Source of the DNA: Lacinutrix sp. MedPE-SW
Lineage (GTDB): Bacteria > Bacteroidota > Bacteroidia > Flavobacteriales > Flavobacteriaceae
Direction: 5' to 3'
Assembly: GCF_001874145.1 (NCBI RefSeq)
Contig: NZ_MPCX01000003.1
Span: 248,001 to 312,000 of the forward strand
DNA: 64,000 nt
Below are positions 1 to 8,855 of this stretch, in pieces (the stretch's first letter is position 1; each line of letters starts with the position of its first letter). Made by a program: the position numbers and the translations under genes. The notes below the pieces were generated by a model. That model did not search any database and was not told where the DNA came from. It saw only the letters and a program-made list of their open reading frames with translations.

Positions 1-2
1 AA

Positions 3-1259
3 AAACCTTTATTAATTATTCATGATTTAACAGAGCACTACAAAACATACCAAACTACTGCTCAAGTAAGAAACGAATCTGTTATAAACTCTCAAATATT
101 AGAGCTTAAAAATAATTATCTAAAAGAAAAAGAAGCTTTTAAAAACACATTTATTGCAAACTTTAGTCATGAACTTAGAGACCCATTAACTGGGATATTA
201 ACCTTTTCAGACATTTTAAGTAAAACAAGTTTAACAGCACAACAAAAAGATTATATCCAAATCTTAAACTCATCATCAAGCTTCTTAAAACAAATGATTG
301 ATGATATTTTAGATATTTCTAAAATAGAAGCAGGAAAGTTAGAACTTACAATAGAACCTTTTAGTTTAAGTGACTTGTTAGAAGAATTAAAATTAAACTA
401 CACCTTAAAAGCAAAACAAAAAGGTATTGAGTTTAACTATAATTTTGACACTAATTTACCACAAATTGTAGGTGGAGATAGCAAAAGATTAAGACAAGTA
501 ATTACAAACTTGTTAGATAACGCAATAAAATTTACACCAGAAGGAAGTGTAACCTTAAATGTATCGCTAAATCAAATTAGAGCTCAAAAAGCAAGTATTC
601 ATTTCGAAATTATAGACACAGGAATTGGTATTAAAAAAGAGCACTATAAAGACATCTTTTCTAGTTTCACCCAAGTTAGTGAAAATGACAATTATAAAGG
701 TACAGGTTTAGGTTTAGCAATAGTAAAATACTTGGTAGAACTAACTAATAGTAAAGTTAATGTAGAATCTGAATTAGGAAAAGGCACAACTTTCTCTACA
801 AGTATTAATTTTTTAGCGCATTCTGGGTTAAAATTAACACAACAGAAAAAACAAACAGATATAGAATTCAACCCTAATAAAAAATATAATATTTTACTAG
901 TTGAAGACTCAGAAATAACACAACTTTCTGTACTTAAAATCTTAGCTACAAAAGGTCAATTTTTTCTTGATATCGCATCAAATCCAGACGATGTAATTTC
1001 AAGAATTTCAACTTTTGAAAATGAAGTAGACTTAATATTAATGGATATTAAGTTAAAAGAACATAATGGAGAAGATATTGCTAAACAAATTAGAAGTTTA
1101 CCAGAACGTCAACATAGAAAAATACCAATTATAGCAATGACTGCTAAAGTGTTTAAAGAAGATTTTAAACGCTATAAAAAAGCAGGAATTAACGATGTAT
1201 TAAAAAAGCCTTTTAACGAAAGGCAATTTTTAAAAAAATTATCAGAACACCTAAATTAA
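3..1259 (+). CDS. Hybrid histidine kinase with C-terminal receiver, 5'-truncated by window edge
   Basis: The reading frame is open from the left edge, so the gene starts outside the window; the ATG at 294 is internal. The fragment (about 418 residues) begins in what looks like the end of a PAS domain (IIHDLTEHYK), followed by a charged linker. The HisKA box is FSHELRDPLTG with the phospho-accepting His codon at 168-170. The HATPase domain follows, with N box NLLDNAIKFTPEG, G1 DTGIGI and G2 GTGLGLAI. A complete receiver closes the protein: acidic pair LLVEDS, phospho-acceptor Asp in LILMDIKL (codon 1044-1046), Thr in IAMTAK and Lys in LKKPF. It should autophosphorylate on His and pass the phosphate to its own receiver; no DNA-binding output is present. 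The signal sensed cannot be judged. A paralogue lies directly downstream. Confidence 0.93.
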   Translation, partial: KPLLIIHDLTEHYKTYQTTAQVRNESVINSQILELKNNYLKEKEAFKNTFIANFSHELRDPLTGILTFSDILSKTSLTAQQKDYIQILNSSSSFLKQMIDDILDISKIEAGKLELTIEPFSLSDLLEELKLNYTLKAKQKGIEFNYNFDTNLPQIVGGDSKRLRQVITNLLDNAIKFTPEGSVTLNVSLNQIRAQKASIHFEIIDTGIGIKKEHYKDIFSSFTQVSENDNYKGTGLGLAIVKYLVELTNSKVNVESELGKGTTFSTSINFLAHSGLKLTQQKKQTDIEFNPNKKYNILLVEDSEITQLSVLKILATKGQFFLDIASNPDDVISRISTFENEVDLILMDIKLKEHNGEDIAKQIRSLPERQHRKIPIIAMTAKVFKEDFKRYKKAGINDVLKKPFNERQFLKKLSEHLN

Positions 1260-1355
1260 ATTAATATTAAATAAACCATCCCTCGATTTGATTATAGTAT
1301 ACCTTGTTTAAAAAAATTGTATCTTTAGTAATACTAAAGGTTTATACCTAAATGC

Positions 1356-2882
1356 ATGTTAGAAAACTACGACATTACCTACAAAGACTCTGCAAATCAA
1401 ATTCTTATAATAGATAAAAATGGTCTTGTAATAGAGTCTGAATCACAATTATATAAAAATGCAAAAGGTAAAACTATAGAGTCTTTACATCCGTTTTTTT
1501 TAAGTATAACAAACCTTTTAAAAATAGAAAACGAAACATTTAATTTTAAATGTGTAAACCTTATTGTAGACAATAAAAACTACACTGTAGACATTGAGCT
1601 ATATACAAATAAAAAGGAAGAGTTCGCAGTACTCGTAATACAAGACTTAACAAACCAATACATTAAATATCAAAAAGTTGCACAAAATCGTAATGAGTCT
1701 GAGATAAAATCTCAAGTCTTAGATTTTAACAATAAATTATTACTAGAAAAAGAAGCTTTTAAAGATAATTTTATCGCAAATTTTAGCCATCAAGTTCGTC
1801 TTCCTATTAATAGTATAGATGGTTTTGTTGCACAACTAGAAGAAAGTAACTTAGAGCAAAGTCAACGCTACAATTTAAATATTATAAAAAACACCAATGG
1901 TAGACTAAAAGCCATGGTAAACGATATAATAGACATATCTAAAATTGAAGCAAACCATTTTAAAGCCTACAACATAAGCTATAATTTAACTGAAGAATTA
2001 AACATACTATCAAATATTTATAAAAAAAAATGCGAAGAAAAAGGACTGCAATTTAACATCGCTATAGATAGCTCATGTCCAAAATACGTAATTGCAGATA
2101 AATTTAGAATAGCTCAAATACTTAGTAATATTTTAGGTAATGCCATAAAGTTTACAAATACAGGAAGCGTAAATTTAAAAGTTAATAACATAAGTAAAAG
2201 CGATAAACAAGCTAAACTCCAATTTACAGTTAAAGACACTGGAGTTGGTATAGAGCAAACACAATTAAAAAATATTTTCCAAAGCTTTTATCAAATTAGT
2301 AATAACACCCATAATGATGGTTTTGGTTTAGGCCTAGCTATAACAAAAAACCTAGTTAAAGCCTTAAAAGGAGACATAAGTATTTCAAGCAAGCTAGATT
2401 TAGGTACAACTATAGATGTTATTTTAAACTTTAAATTAGATAATAAACAAAAAGAACAAAAACCAATAGTACCTAAAAAAACCACACTTCCTAATGCACC
2501 AACACTATTAATAGCAGAGCCATTAATTAAAGACCAAAACTATTTATTAGAAACGCTCTTACAAAAGCAAAAATACAATGTAGACTTAGTAGAAACAGGA
2601 GATCAAGTTGTAGAAGCATTGCACAAAAAACCTTACGATATCTTAATAATGAATCTAAAATTACCAACTATGGATGGTTTAGATACAGCAAGATATATTA
2701 GGCATTCAGATTTCAATCATTTCAATAAAATTCCAATTATCGTACTTTCTACAAAACCTTCTAAAGAAGAAGAACAATATTGTAAAAACCGAAAAATTAA
2801 TAGCTACGTTGGTAAACCATACGACAAAGCAGAATTAATTAGAAAAATAAATTACAACATAAAAAAAAAGCAAGCTCAATAG
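1356..2882 (+). CDS. Hybrid histidine kinase with degenerate (pseudo) receiver domain
   Basis: 508 residues with no signal peptide or membrane segment. An N-terminal PAS-like region (about 1-110) and a coiled linker lead to HisKA, with His145 in FSHQVRLPIN. The HATPase domain (about 250-360) has N box NILGNAIKFTNTG, G1 DTGVGI and G2 GFGLGLAI, so the kinase core looks intact. The C-terminal receiver (about 383-500) is altered: the usual acidic pair is LIAEP and the phospho-acceptor position is Asn433 (LIMNLKLP) instead of Asp; the conserved Lys (VGKPYD) remains. It shares the sequence leading into the H box (KEAFK..FIANFSH) with the kinase gene 97 bp upstream, so the two are tandem paralogues. 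A weak promoter-like TATCTTTA lies at 1320-1327. Phosphate must leave the kinase to another protein, or the receiver acts as a binding module. Confidence 0.9.
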   Translation: MLENYDITYKDSANQILIIDKNGLVIESESQLYKNAKGKTIESLHPFFLSITNLLKIENETFNFKCVNLIVDNKNYTVDIELYTNKKEEFAVLVIQDLTNQYIKYQKVAQNRNESEIKSQVLDFNNKLLLEKEAFKDNFIANFSHQVRLPINSIDGFVAQLEESNLEQSQRYNLNIIKNTNGRLKAMVNDIIDISKIEANHFKAYNISYNLTEELNILSNIYKKKCEEKGLQFNIAIDSSCPKYVIADKFRIAQILSNILGNAIKFTNTGSVNLKVNNISKSDKQAKLQFTVKDTGVGIEQTQLKNIFQSFYQISNNTHNDGFGLGLAITKNLVKALKGDISISSKLDLGTTIDVILNFKLDNKQKEQKPIVPKKTTLPNAPTLLIAEPLIKDQNYLLETLLQKQKYNVDLVETGDQVVEALHKKPYDILIMNLKLPTMDGLDTARYIRHSDFNHFNKIPIIVLSTKPSKEEEQYCKNRKINSYVGKPYDKAELIRKINYNIKKKQAQ

Positions 2883-2891
2883 AACTTGCTT
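2860..2891 (-). terminator. Rho-independent terminator of the TerB-like gene
   Basis: A 7-bp stem (AAGCAAG, 2868-2874, with CTTGCTT, 2885-2891) with a 10-nt loop is followed, on the minus strand, by nine T. It lies inside the last codons of the plus-strand kinase gene, so the two convergent genes share this sequence. Confidence 0.7.
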
Positions 2892-2915
2892 AACTTTTAT
2901 ACTATAGCTGTAATA

Positions 2916-3347
2916 TTATCTATTCATCAACTTTATTTCTTCAATAAAAGTATCTAAATCAACACCATTACTCACTAAAGTTAAAGCCTTATCAACAACA
3001 TATTTTGTGTTTTCAGGATTAAAACCTAAACCAACAGCAATTTTTCTTAATAAAATTTCTTCGTGATCACCTTTAATATGGTCAACATATACCATACGCG
3101 ATAAATCGTATAAACGCTCCAATCTACTATCGTAAGAATGTGGCGGATTAATTGGGTGAGACTGGTAATCTTCTAAAATCTTAGCATAATCACCTTCACC
3201 AATATCTAAATTACGTGCCAAACGGTCTAAAAACTTTTTTTCATCCTCTGTAATAACACCATCATCCATTGCTACTCTAACTATAGAAGCAAAATGGTCC
3301 TCGTTGCGCTTTTTAAAACCGCTATCAAATAAATCTGCAAATGACAT
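2916..3347 (-). CDS. TerB-family (tellurite resistance TerB-like) protein
   Basis: 143 residues, soluble and helical. The N-terminal half, with IVRVAMDDGVITEDEKKFL followed by RLARNLDI, matches the TerB/DjlA-N type helical domain, in which acidic residues after a DG turn can bind metal ions. The C-terminal half (KIAVGLGFNPENTKYVVDKA) continues the same helical pattern. TerB-like proteins often occur without other ter genes and their role is unclear; nothing near this gene suggests tellurite resistance, so the name is a fold assignment only. It has its own promoter (TATCTTTG at 3375-3382) and a terminator that overlaps the end of the convergent kinase gene, so it is probably monocistronic. Confidence 0.8.
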   Translation of the reverse strand: MSFADLFDSGFKKRNEDHFASIVRVAMDDGVITEDEKKFLDRLARNLDIGEGDYAKILEDYQSHPINPPHSYDSRLERLYDLSRMVYVDHIKGDHEEILLRKIAVGLGFNPENTKYVVDKALTLVSNGVDLDTFIEEIKLMNR

Positions 3348-3374
3348 ATATTTCTTTTAATATTTTAAGTGCCT

Positions 3375-3382
3375 CAAAGATA
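3375..3382 (-). promoter_or_regulatory. Bacteroidota -7 promoter element for TerB-like gene
   Basis: Minus strand reads TATCTTTG, an exact match to the Bacteroidota -7 consensus TAnnTTTG, 27 nt upstream of the start codon. No clear -33 TTTG is visible. Confidence 0.6.
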
Positions 3383-3423
3383 GACAAACTAAAAATGTTT
3401 TAAAATTAAAATTTTCTTTTTTT

Positions 3424-3529
3424 GGGCATTCATTTTACTTCTTTTAAAGAGAAGCAAAATACCGCGCTTTCACTACTCGCTTCTGCCTAAAGGCAAGAGA
3501 GCTCAAACAAACCGTTCAATCACTAATGC
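3424..3529. repeat. Probable dispersed flavobacterial intergenic element with structured arms
   Basis: This 106-nt stretch fills most of a 294-bp gap with no gene. Its ends are complementary (GCATT at 3426-3430, AATGC at 3525-3529). A hairpin follows the left end: ATTTT-a-CTTCT (3432-3442) pairs with AGAAG-c-AAAAT (3450-3460). Further right is a small GCC/GGC hairpin near 3485-3493. The overall pattern (GGGC at the left, a CGCTTTCACTACTCGCTTCTGCC core, AACAAACCGTTCAATC near the right end) resembles, from memory, a repeat scattered through Flavobacteriaceae genomes. Only one copy is in this window, so repetition is not shown here. Confidence 0.5.
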
Positions 3530-3615
3530 AGTAACCAAATGCACTCTATATTTATAAATTTAAGTTAAAACCAGCAATTAAAAAGCCTCAATTACCAAAT
3601 AATAATTCTAACACT

Positions 3616-3623
3616 TATATTTG
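3616..3623 (+). promoter_or_regulatory. -7 promoter element for mfd
   Basis: TATATTTG matches TAnnTTTG exactly and lies 18 nt before the GTG start of mfd, which predicts a very short leader of roughly 14 nt. Confidence 0.65.
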
Positions 3624-3641
3624 TAGTATAACACAAAATAA

Positions 3642-6600
3642 GTGAGCAAAACATTAATCTCGCAAACCTATTTAAAGTCTTTGCAACTGCAAAAACTACA
3701 GGATTCTATTACCCAAAACGAAAATTTCGATAAAAACCAAGACAATACAAAATCTCATTTAAAAGGTTTAGTAGGTTCATCGCTATCGTTTGTAGTAAGC
3801 GAAAGTTTTAAAAACGCACAAAAACCTTTTTTATTAATATTTAACGATAAAGAAGAAGCCGCTTTTTATCTTAACGATTTCGAACAACTACTAAACTCTA
3901 AAGACGTTTTATTTTATCCTGGAAGCTACCGCAGGCCGTACCAAATTGAAGAAACAGATAATGCAAACGTATTACTTCGGGCAGAAGTTTTAAACCGCAT
4001 AAACTCACAAAAAAAACCAGCGATAATAGTAACATATCCAGATGCTTTATTCGAAAAAGTAGTAACACGTAAAGAACTAGAACGCAACACACTAAAAATA
4101 AATGTTGGAGACGATTTAAACATAGACTTTGTAAACGAAGTATTATTTGAGTATAAATTTAAACGTGTAGATTTTGTTACAGAACCAGGCGAATTTTCTG
4201 TACGTGGTGGTATTGTAGATGTATTCTCATTCTCTCATGATGAGCCATACCGTATAGAATTTTTTGGAGACGAAGTAGACAGTATTAGAACCTTCGATGT
4301 AGAAACACAACTCTCTAACGAGCAAATAAAAAAAATAGGAATAATCCCTAATGTAGAAAACAAGTTTTTAGAAGAGTCACGCGCAAGTTTCTTTAAATAC
4401 ATTGCTCAAAAAACAGTGGTGCACACTAAAAATGTAGACTTATTATTTTCAAGAATAGACAGCTTATTTAATAAAGCCGAAGAAGCCTTTAAAAACTTAT
4501 CTTCAGATTTAAAACATGCAGAACCACAAGAACTATTTTGCAACTCTACCCTATTAAAAAAACAACTATTAGAGTTTAATGTTGTAGAATTTGGTAGCGA
4601 TGCTTGGTTAAACCCATCGCAAAACATAAGCTTTAATACCACACCACAACCTGCATTTAATAAACAGTTTAACTTATTAATAGAAAACCTAAATAGTAAC
4701 CACAATAACGGTTACAAAAACTATATCGCTTGTATTAGCGAACAACAAGCCAAACGCTTCCATGATATTTTTGATGATGTTGAAGGCCAAGTACATTACG
4801 AGACTATAATAATTTCCTTATACCAAGGTTTTATAGATCATGAAAATAAAATAGTTTGCTATACAGACCATCAAATTTTCGAACGCTACCATAAGTTTCA
4901 TCTTAAAAATGGCTATGCAAAAAAGCAAGCCATTACCTTAAAAGAACTTACAAACCTAGATATTGGCGATTATGTTACACATATAGATCATGGTATAGGA
5001 AAATTTGGCGGACTTAAAAAAATAGATGTAGAAGGCAAAAAACAAGAAGCCATAAAGCTTGTGTATGGAGAGCGAGATATTTTATATTTAAGCATTCACT
5101 CTCTACATAAAATCACCAAATTTAACGGTAAAGATGGCAAACCACCTAAAGTTTATAAACTAGGAAGCAAAGCCTGGAAAACTTTAAAACAAAAAACAAA
5201 AGCACGTGTAAAGCATATAGCTTTCAACTTAATAAAACTTTATGCAAAACGTAAGTTAGAAAAAGGCTATCAATATAATACAGATAGTTATTTGCAACAT
5301 GAGCTAGAAGCCTCTTTTATATACGAAGACACGCCAGACCAAATGAAAGCCACGGCAGATATTAAAGCCGATATGGAGAGCGAACGCCCAATGGACCGTT
5401 TAATTTGTGGCGATGTAGGTTTTGGTAAAACCGAAGTTGCCATTCGTGCCGCCTTTAAAGCTGTAGATAATGGTAAACAAGTTGCTGTTTTAGTACCAAC
5501 TACAATTTTAGCTTTTCAGCATCATAAAACCTTTAGCGAACGTTTAAAAGAATTTCCTGTAACTGTAGATTACCTTAACCGTTTTCGTACAGCAAAAGAG
5601 AAAAGAGAAACAATAGAAAAGCTTGAAAAAGGACATGTAGATATTATTATTGGTACACACCAACTAGTAAATAAAAAAGTAAAATTTAAAGACTTAGGCT
5701 TATTAATAGTAGACGAAGAACAAAAGTTTGGAGTTGCTGTAAAAGAAAAACTAAAAACACTAAAAGATAATGTTGATGTTTTAACTCTAACTGCTACACC
5801 TATACCAAGAACGCTTCAGTTTAGCTTAATGGCAGCAAGAGATTTATCGGTTATAACAACACCACCACCAAACCGTTTTCCTATAGAAAGTAATGTTATT
5901 CGTTTTAACGAAGAAACCATTCGCGATGCTGTAAGTTATGAGATACAACGTGGCGGACAAATATTTTTTATTCATAACCGTATAGAAAACATTAAAGAAG
6001 TTGCTGGTATGTTACAGCGTTTAGTACCAGATGCTAAAATTGGAATTGGTCATGGCCAACTAGATGGCAAAAAACTAGAAGAGCTTATGCTTGCTTTTAT
6101 TAATGGTGATTTTGATGTTTTAGTAAGTACTACAATAATAGAAAGTGGTTTAGATGTACCTAATGCAAACACCATATTTATAAATAATGCCAATAATTTT
6201 GGGTTAAGTGATTTGCACCAAATGCGTGGTCGTGTTGGTAGAAGTAATAAAAAAGCCTTTTGTTACTTTATAACGCCAGGTTACGATGCTATGACTCCAG
6301 ATGCCAGAAAACGTATTCAAGCATTAGAGCAATTTACAGCCTTAGGTAGTGGCTTTAATATAGCAATGAAAGATCTAGAAATTCGAGGTGCTGGAGATTT
6401 ATTAGGCGGCGAACAAAGTGGTTTTATTAACGAAATTGGTTTTGATACTTACCAAAAAATATTAAACGAAGCTATAGAAGAACTTAAAGAAACAGAATTT
6501 AAAGACCTTTATAACGAAGATATAAACGATAAAGAATACGTAAAAGATATTACCATAGATACAGATTTCGAACTACTGTTTCCAGACGATTATATTAATA

Positions 6601-7004
6601 ATATTAGTGAAAGATTAAACCTCTATACTCAATTAAACAATTTTAAAACCGAAGAAGAATTAGAAAAATTCGAAATAGATTTAATAGACCGTTTTGGAGA
6701 ATTACCAACACAAGTTGTAGACTTACTAAATAGTGTAAGGCTAAAATGGTTAGCAACAAAATTAGGTTTAGAAAAAGTTATCATGAAAAAAGGAAAATTA
6801 GTTGGCTATTTTATTAACGACCAACAAAGTAGCTTCTACCAAAGTGGTAATTTTACTAAACTTTTAAAATACGTGCAACAAAATCCAATGGCAGGTAAAA
6901 TGAAAGAAAAACAAACCAGAAATGGTTTACGATTATTACTTACCTTTGATAATATTAAAACTGTAGATCAAGCCCTAAAGGCTTTAAAACCAATTTTGGC
7001 TTAG
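3642..7004 (+). CDS. mfd: Transcription-repair coupling factor Mfd
   Basis: 1120 residues, the usual size for Mfd, a DNA translocase that pushes stalled RNA polymerase off damaged template and recruits the UvrABC excision system. Domains in order: an N-terminal UvrB-like part (about 1-430), the RNA polymerase interaction domain (around 437-500, DIGDYVTHIDHGIGKFGG), the SF2 helicase core with Walker A GDVGFGKTEVA (about 589), DEEQ box IVDEEQKFGV (about 690), TLTATPIPRT and motif VI QMRGRVGRS, and the C-terminal TRCF domain (about 960-1060). The start is GTG at 3642, placed by the promoter just upstream and by the fit to MSKTLIS. The thioredoxin-like gene follows after 29 nt and may be cotranscribed. 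Another nucleotide-excision gene, uvrC, lies at 37.2 kb. Confidence 0.97.
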   Translation: MSKTLISQTYLKSLQLQKLQDSITQNENFDKNQDNTKSHLKGLVGSSLSFVVSESFKNAQKPFLLIFNDKEEAAFYLNDFEQLLNSKDVLFYPGSYRRPYQIEETDNANVLLRAEVLNRINSQKKPAIIVTYPDALFEKVVTRKELERNTLKINVGDDLNIDFVNEVLFEYKFKRVDFVTEPGEFSVRGGIVDVFSFSHDEPYRIEFFGDEVDSIRTFDVETQLSNEQIKKIGIIPNVENKFLEESRASFFKYIAQKTVVHTKNVDLLFSRIDSLFNKAEEAFKNLSSDLKHAEPQELFCNSTLLKKQLLEFNVVEFGSDAWLNPSQNISFNTTPQPAFNKQFNLLIENLNSNHNNGYKNYIACISEQQAKRFHDIFDDVEGQVHYETIIISLYQGFIDHENKIVCYTDHQIFERYHKFHLKNGYAKKQAITLKELTNLDIGDYVTHIDHGIGKFGGLKKIDVEGKKQEAIKLVYGERDILYLSIHSLHKITKFNGKDGKPPKVYKLGSKAWKTLKQKTKARVKHIAFNLIKLYAKRKLEKGYQYNTDSYLQHELEASFIYEDTPDQMKATADIKADMESERPMDRLICGDVGFGKTEVAIRAAFKAVDNGKQVAVLVPTTILAFQHHKTFSERLKEFPVTVDYLNRFRTAKEKRETIEKLEKGHVDIIIGTHQLVNKKVKFKDLGLLIVDEEQKFGVAVKEKLKTLKDNVDVLTLTATPIPRTLQFSLMAARDLSVITTPPPNRFPIESNVIRFNEETIRDAVSYEIQRGGQIFFIHNRIENIKEVAGMLQRLVPDAKIGIGHGQLDGKKLEELMLAFINGDFDVLVSTTIIESGLDVPNANTIFINNANNFGLSDLHQMRGRVGRSNKKAFCYFITPGYDAMTPDARKRIQALEQFTALGSGFNIAMKDLEIRGAGDLLGGEQSGFINEIGFDTYQKILNEAIEELKETEFKDLYNEDINDKEYVKDITIDTDFELLFPDDYINNISERLNLYTQLNNFKTEEELEKFEIDLIDRFGELPTQVVDLLNSVRLKWLATKLGLEKVIMKKGKLVGYFINDQQSSFYQSGNFTKLLKYVQQNPMAGKMKEKQTRNGLRLLLTFDNIKTVDQALKALKPILA

Positions 7005-7033
7005 TTTTTGTCTTAATAAAATAAACTAAAAAA

Positions 7034-8380
7034 ATGACTAAAAAAATTCTTTTTGTACTCGCTTTTTTACCTGTTATGTTGTTTGCACAACATAGTGTAA
7101 AAGGAACCTTTTCTCCTGCAGAACAGTTTAAATTTGCCTTTTTATATCGTGTTACCGCACAAACTTCTCTATTTGTAGGCAATGCAGATGTTGATGAAAA
7201 AGGAAACTTTGAAATTAAATTAGACTCTACAGCTGTACCAGGAACCTATAGGTTGGTTTACGCACAACCACAAGAAGAATACAACTTCGATTTTATTGTT
7301 AACAATAAAGAAGATGTTGTTTTAACTTTCGATTTAGAGCAAGGTGTGAGTTTTATAGAATCTGCCGAAAATAAAATGTATACTTCATACAATAAAAGTA
7401 TGGCTTTAGTAAACCAAAGTATACGAAAGTATTATGGCTCTGGAAAAAAAGATGAAAAAGGATATATGGAAATTTTTAAAATCCTTGAGCGTACACAAAA
7501 TGAATTTGAAACAGCATCAAAAGGTATGATTGCTAATACTTTTATTAAAGCTTGCCACCCATACATTCCAACACAAGTGGAAGACGTTGCTACCTTTTCT
7601 AAAGGAGTAAAAAACAACTACTTTAAACATATAGATTTTAGTAATAAGTCACTTCAAAATTCTGGTTTTTTAATAGACAATACTATTAATTACGTTTTAG
7701 GGTTTGTAGATAGAAATAATCCTGATAAATCTTACATAGAGAATGTAGATACAGTAGTAAATGCTATTGGCAATAATCCAGAAATAAAGAAAATTTTATT
7801 AGAAATACTTTGGAGTCAATTTGCTAGTGAAAACAATGAAGTTGTTGCAAATAAAATATCAGACAAGTATTTAATGCCTATAGCAAAAGCAAGTAAAGAC
7901 TACGAGTTAACACAAACACTTACCTATTTTAAAAACGCTTCAATAGGCAACATTGCACCAGATTTTAATTTAAAAATTAAAGACAAATCTAATAAAACCA
8001 TTAACTCTAAATTAAGTGCTTTAAATTCTTCAAACAACTATTTAATATTCTTTTGGAGTACAACATGCTCTCATTGTCTTGATGAAATTCCTAAGTTAAA
8101 AGAATACATAACTAAACAAAATAAAGAAGATATTAAAGTAATTGCTATCGCATTAGATAATGATGAGTACCGCTGGAAAGAAATGACTTTTGAATATCCA
8201 GATTTTATTCACGTATTTGGAGAAGGTAAATGGGATAATGAAATAGGGAACCAGTATAATGTAACAAGCACGCCTTCATATTATATATTAGATAAAGACA
8301 AAAAAATAGTTTCTAAACCAGAAGATATAGATGGGTTTAAAACAAATTTTAATACCATTAAGTCTAAAACAAAAAAATAA
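7034..8380 (+). CDS. Secreted TlpA-like thioredoxin-fold protein
   Basis: 448 residues with an N-terminal signal peptide (ILFVLAFLPVMLFAQ), so it acts in the periplasm or at the outer membrane. An N-terminal all-beta region of the DUF4369 type (about 22-110) and a long helical middle precede a C-terminal thioredoxin domain (about 310-445) of the AhpC/TlpA class, with its redox motif Cys345-x-x-Cys348 in STTCSHCLDE and the cis-proline region TSTPSYYILD. Such Bacteroidota proteins are thought to reduce or exchange disulfides in exported proteins; the partner here is unknown. It follows mfd by 29 nt on the same strand and ends at a strong bidirectional terminator. Confidence 0.85.
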   Translation: MTKKILFVLAFLPVMLFAQHSVKGTFSPAEQFKFAFLYRVTAQTSLFVGNADVDEKGNFEIKLDSTAVPGTYRLVYAQPQEEYNFDFIVNNKEDVVLTFDLEQGVSFIESAENKMYTSYNKSMALVNQSIRKYYGSGKKDEKGYMEIFKILERTQNEFETASKGMIANTFIKACHPYIPTQVEDVATFSKGVKNNYFKHIDFSNKSLQNSGFLIDNTINYVLGFVDRNNPDKSYIENVDTVVNAIGNNPEIKKILLEILWSQFASENNEVVANKISDKYLMPIAKASKDYELTQTLTYFKNASIGNIAPDFNLKIKDKSNKTINSKLSALNSSNNYLIFFWSTTCSHCLDEIPKLKEYITKQNKEDIKVIAIALDNDEYRWKEMTFEYPDFIHVFGEGKWDNEIGNQYNVTSTPSYYILDKDKKIVSKPEDIDGFKTNFNTIKSKTKK

Positions 8381-8407
8381 ACATTTTAATTAAAATGTTA
8401 GTAATAC

Positions 8408-8435
8408 AAAAAGCGAAGTACATACTTCGCTTTTT
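8408..8435. terminator. Bidirectional terminator between convergent genes
   Basis: An 11-bp perfect inverted repeat (8410-8420 with 8423-8433, core GCGAAGT/ACTTCGC) has A-runs on the left and T-runs on the right. It separates the TlpA-like gene from the convergent yraN gene and can serve both. Confidence 0.85.
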
Positions 8436-8441
8436 GTGTTT

Positions 8442-8801
8442 TTAAAAGTGATAAAAAGCATTTTCAAGATGCTCAATAACAAAACGCTTATTTTCCTTAA
8501 CAATAGCTATAATATCAAAACGAACCTCTACATCCAATGCGTTTTCAATAACATATTCATTAACTGCTTTTACTAAACGTTGTATTTGTTTTGGTTTTAC
8601 AAAATCTTGTGGATTTCCAAAATTTGTAGTCGACCGTGTTTTAACCTCTATAATTGCTAAAGTATCTTCTATTCTGGCAATAATATCAACCTCGGCTTTA
8701 TCAAAACGGTAATTGCGTTCTACAATTTCATAGTTCTTTTTTAATAAAAAATCTACGGCTAATTGCTCTCCTTTTTTGCCAAGCTCGTTATGTTTTGCCA
8801 T
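8442..8801 (-). CDS. YraN/UPF0102 family nuclease-like protein
   Basis: 119 residues, the normal length for the UPF0102 (YraN) family, which has the PD-(D/E)XK nuclease fold related to archaeal Holliday-junction resolvases. The opening NELGKKGEQLAVDFLLKKNY, the RNYR segment, the metal-site residues in EVDIIA and the EVKTR motif are all present, so a Mg-dependent nuclease site is plausible. The cellular role of the family is not settled. It lies 54 bp downstream of the LD-carboxypeptidase gene on the same strand and could be read from the same message. No promoter element of its own was found. Confidence 0.9.
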   Translation of the reverse strand: MAKHNELGKKGEQLAVDFLLKKNYEIVERNYRFDKAEVDIIARIEDTLAIIEVKTRSTTNFGNPQDFVKPKQIQRLVKAVNEYVIENALDVEVRFDIIAIVKENKRFVIEHLENAFYHF

Positions 8802-8855
8802 CGATAAGTAATCTGTTTTAGTATGCTGTTAGCAGTTATTTTTCATTACTAAAAA

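Noticed and set aside
294-1259. Reading the first gene as a complete 321-residue protein starting at 294
   Set aside because: The frame is open to the window edge and includes the phospho-His box at 168-170, so ATG 294 is internal.
1304-1327. Promoter for the second hybrid kinase (TTG at 1304 and TATCTTTA at 1320)
   Set aside because: The -7 match has one mismatch and the 13-nt spacing is too short; not strong enough to list as a feature.
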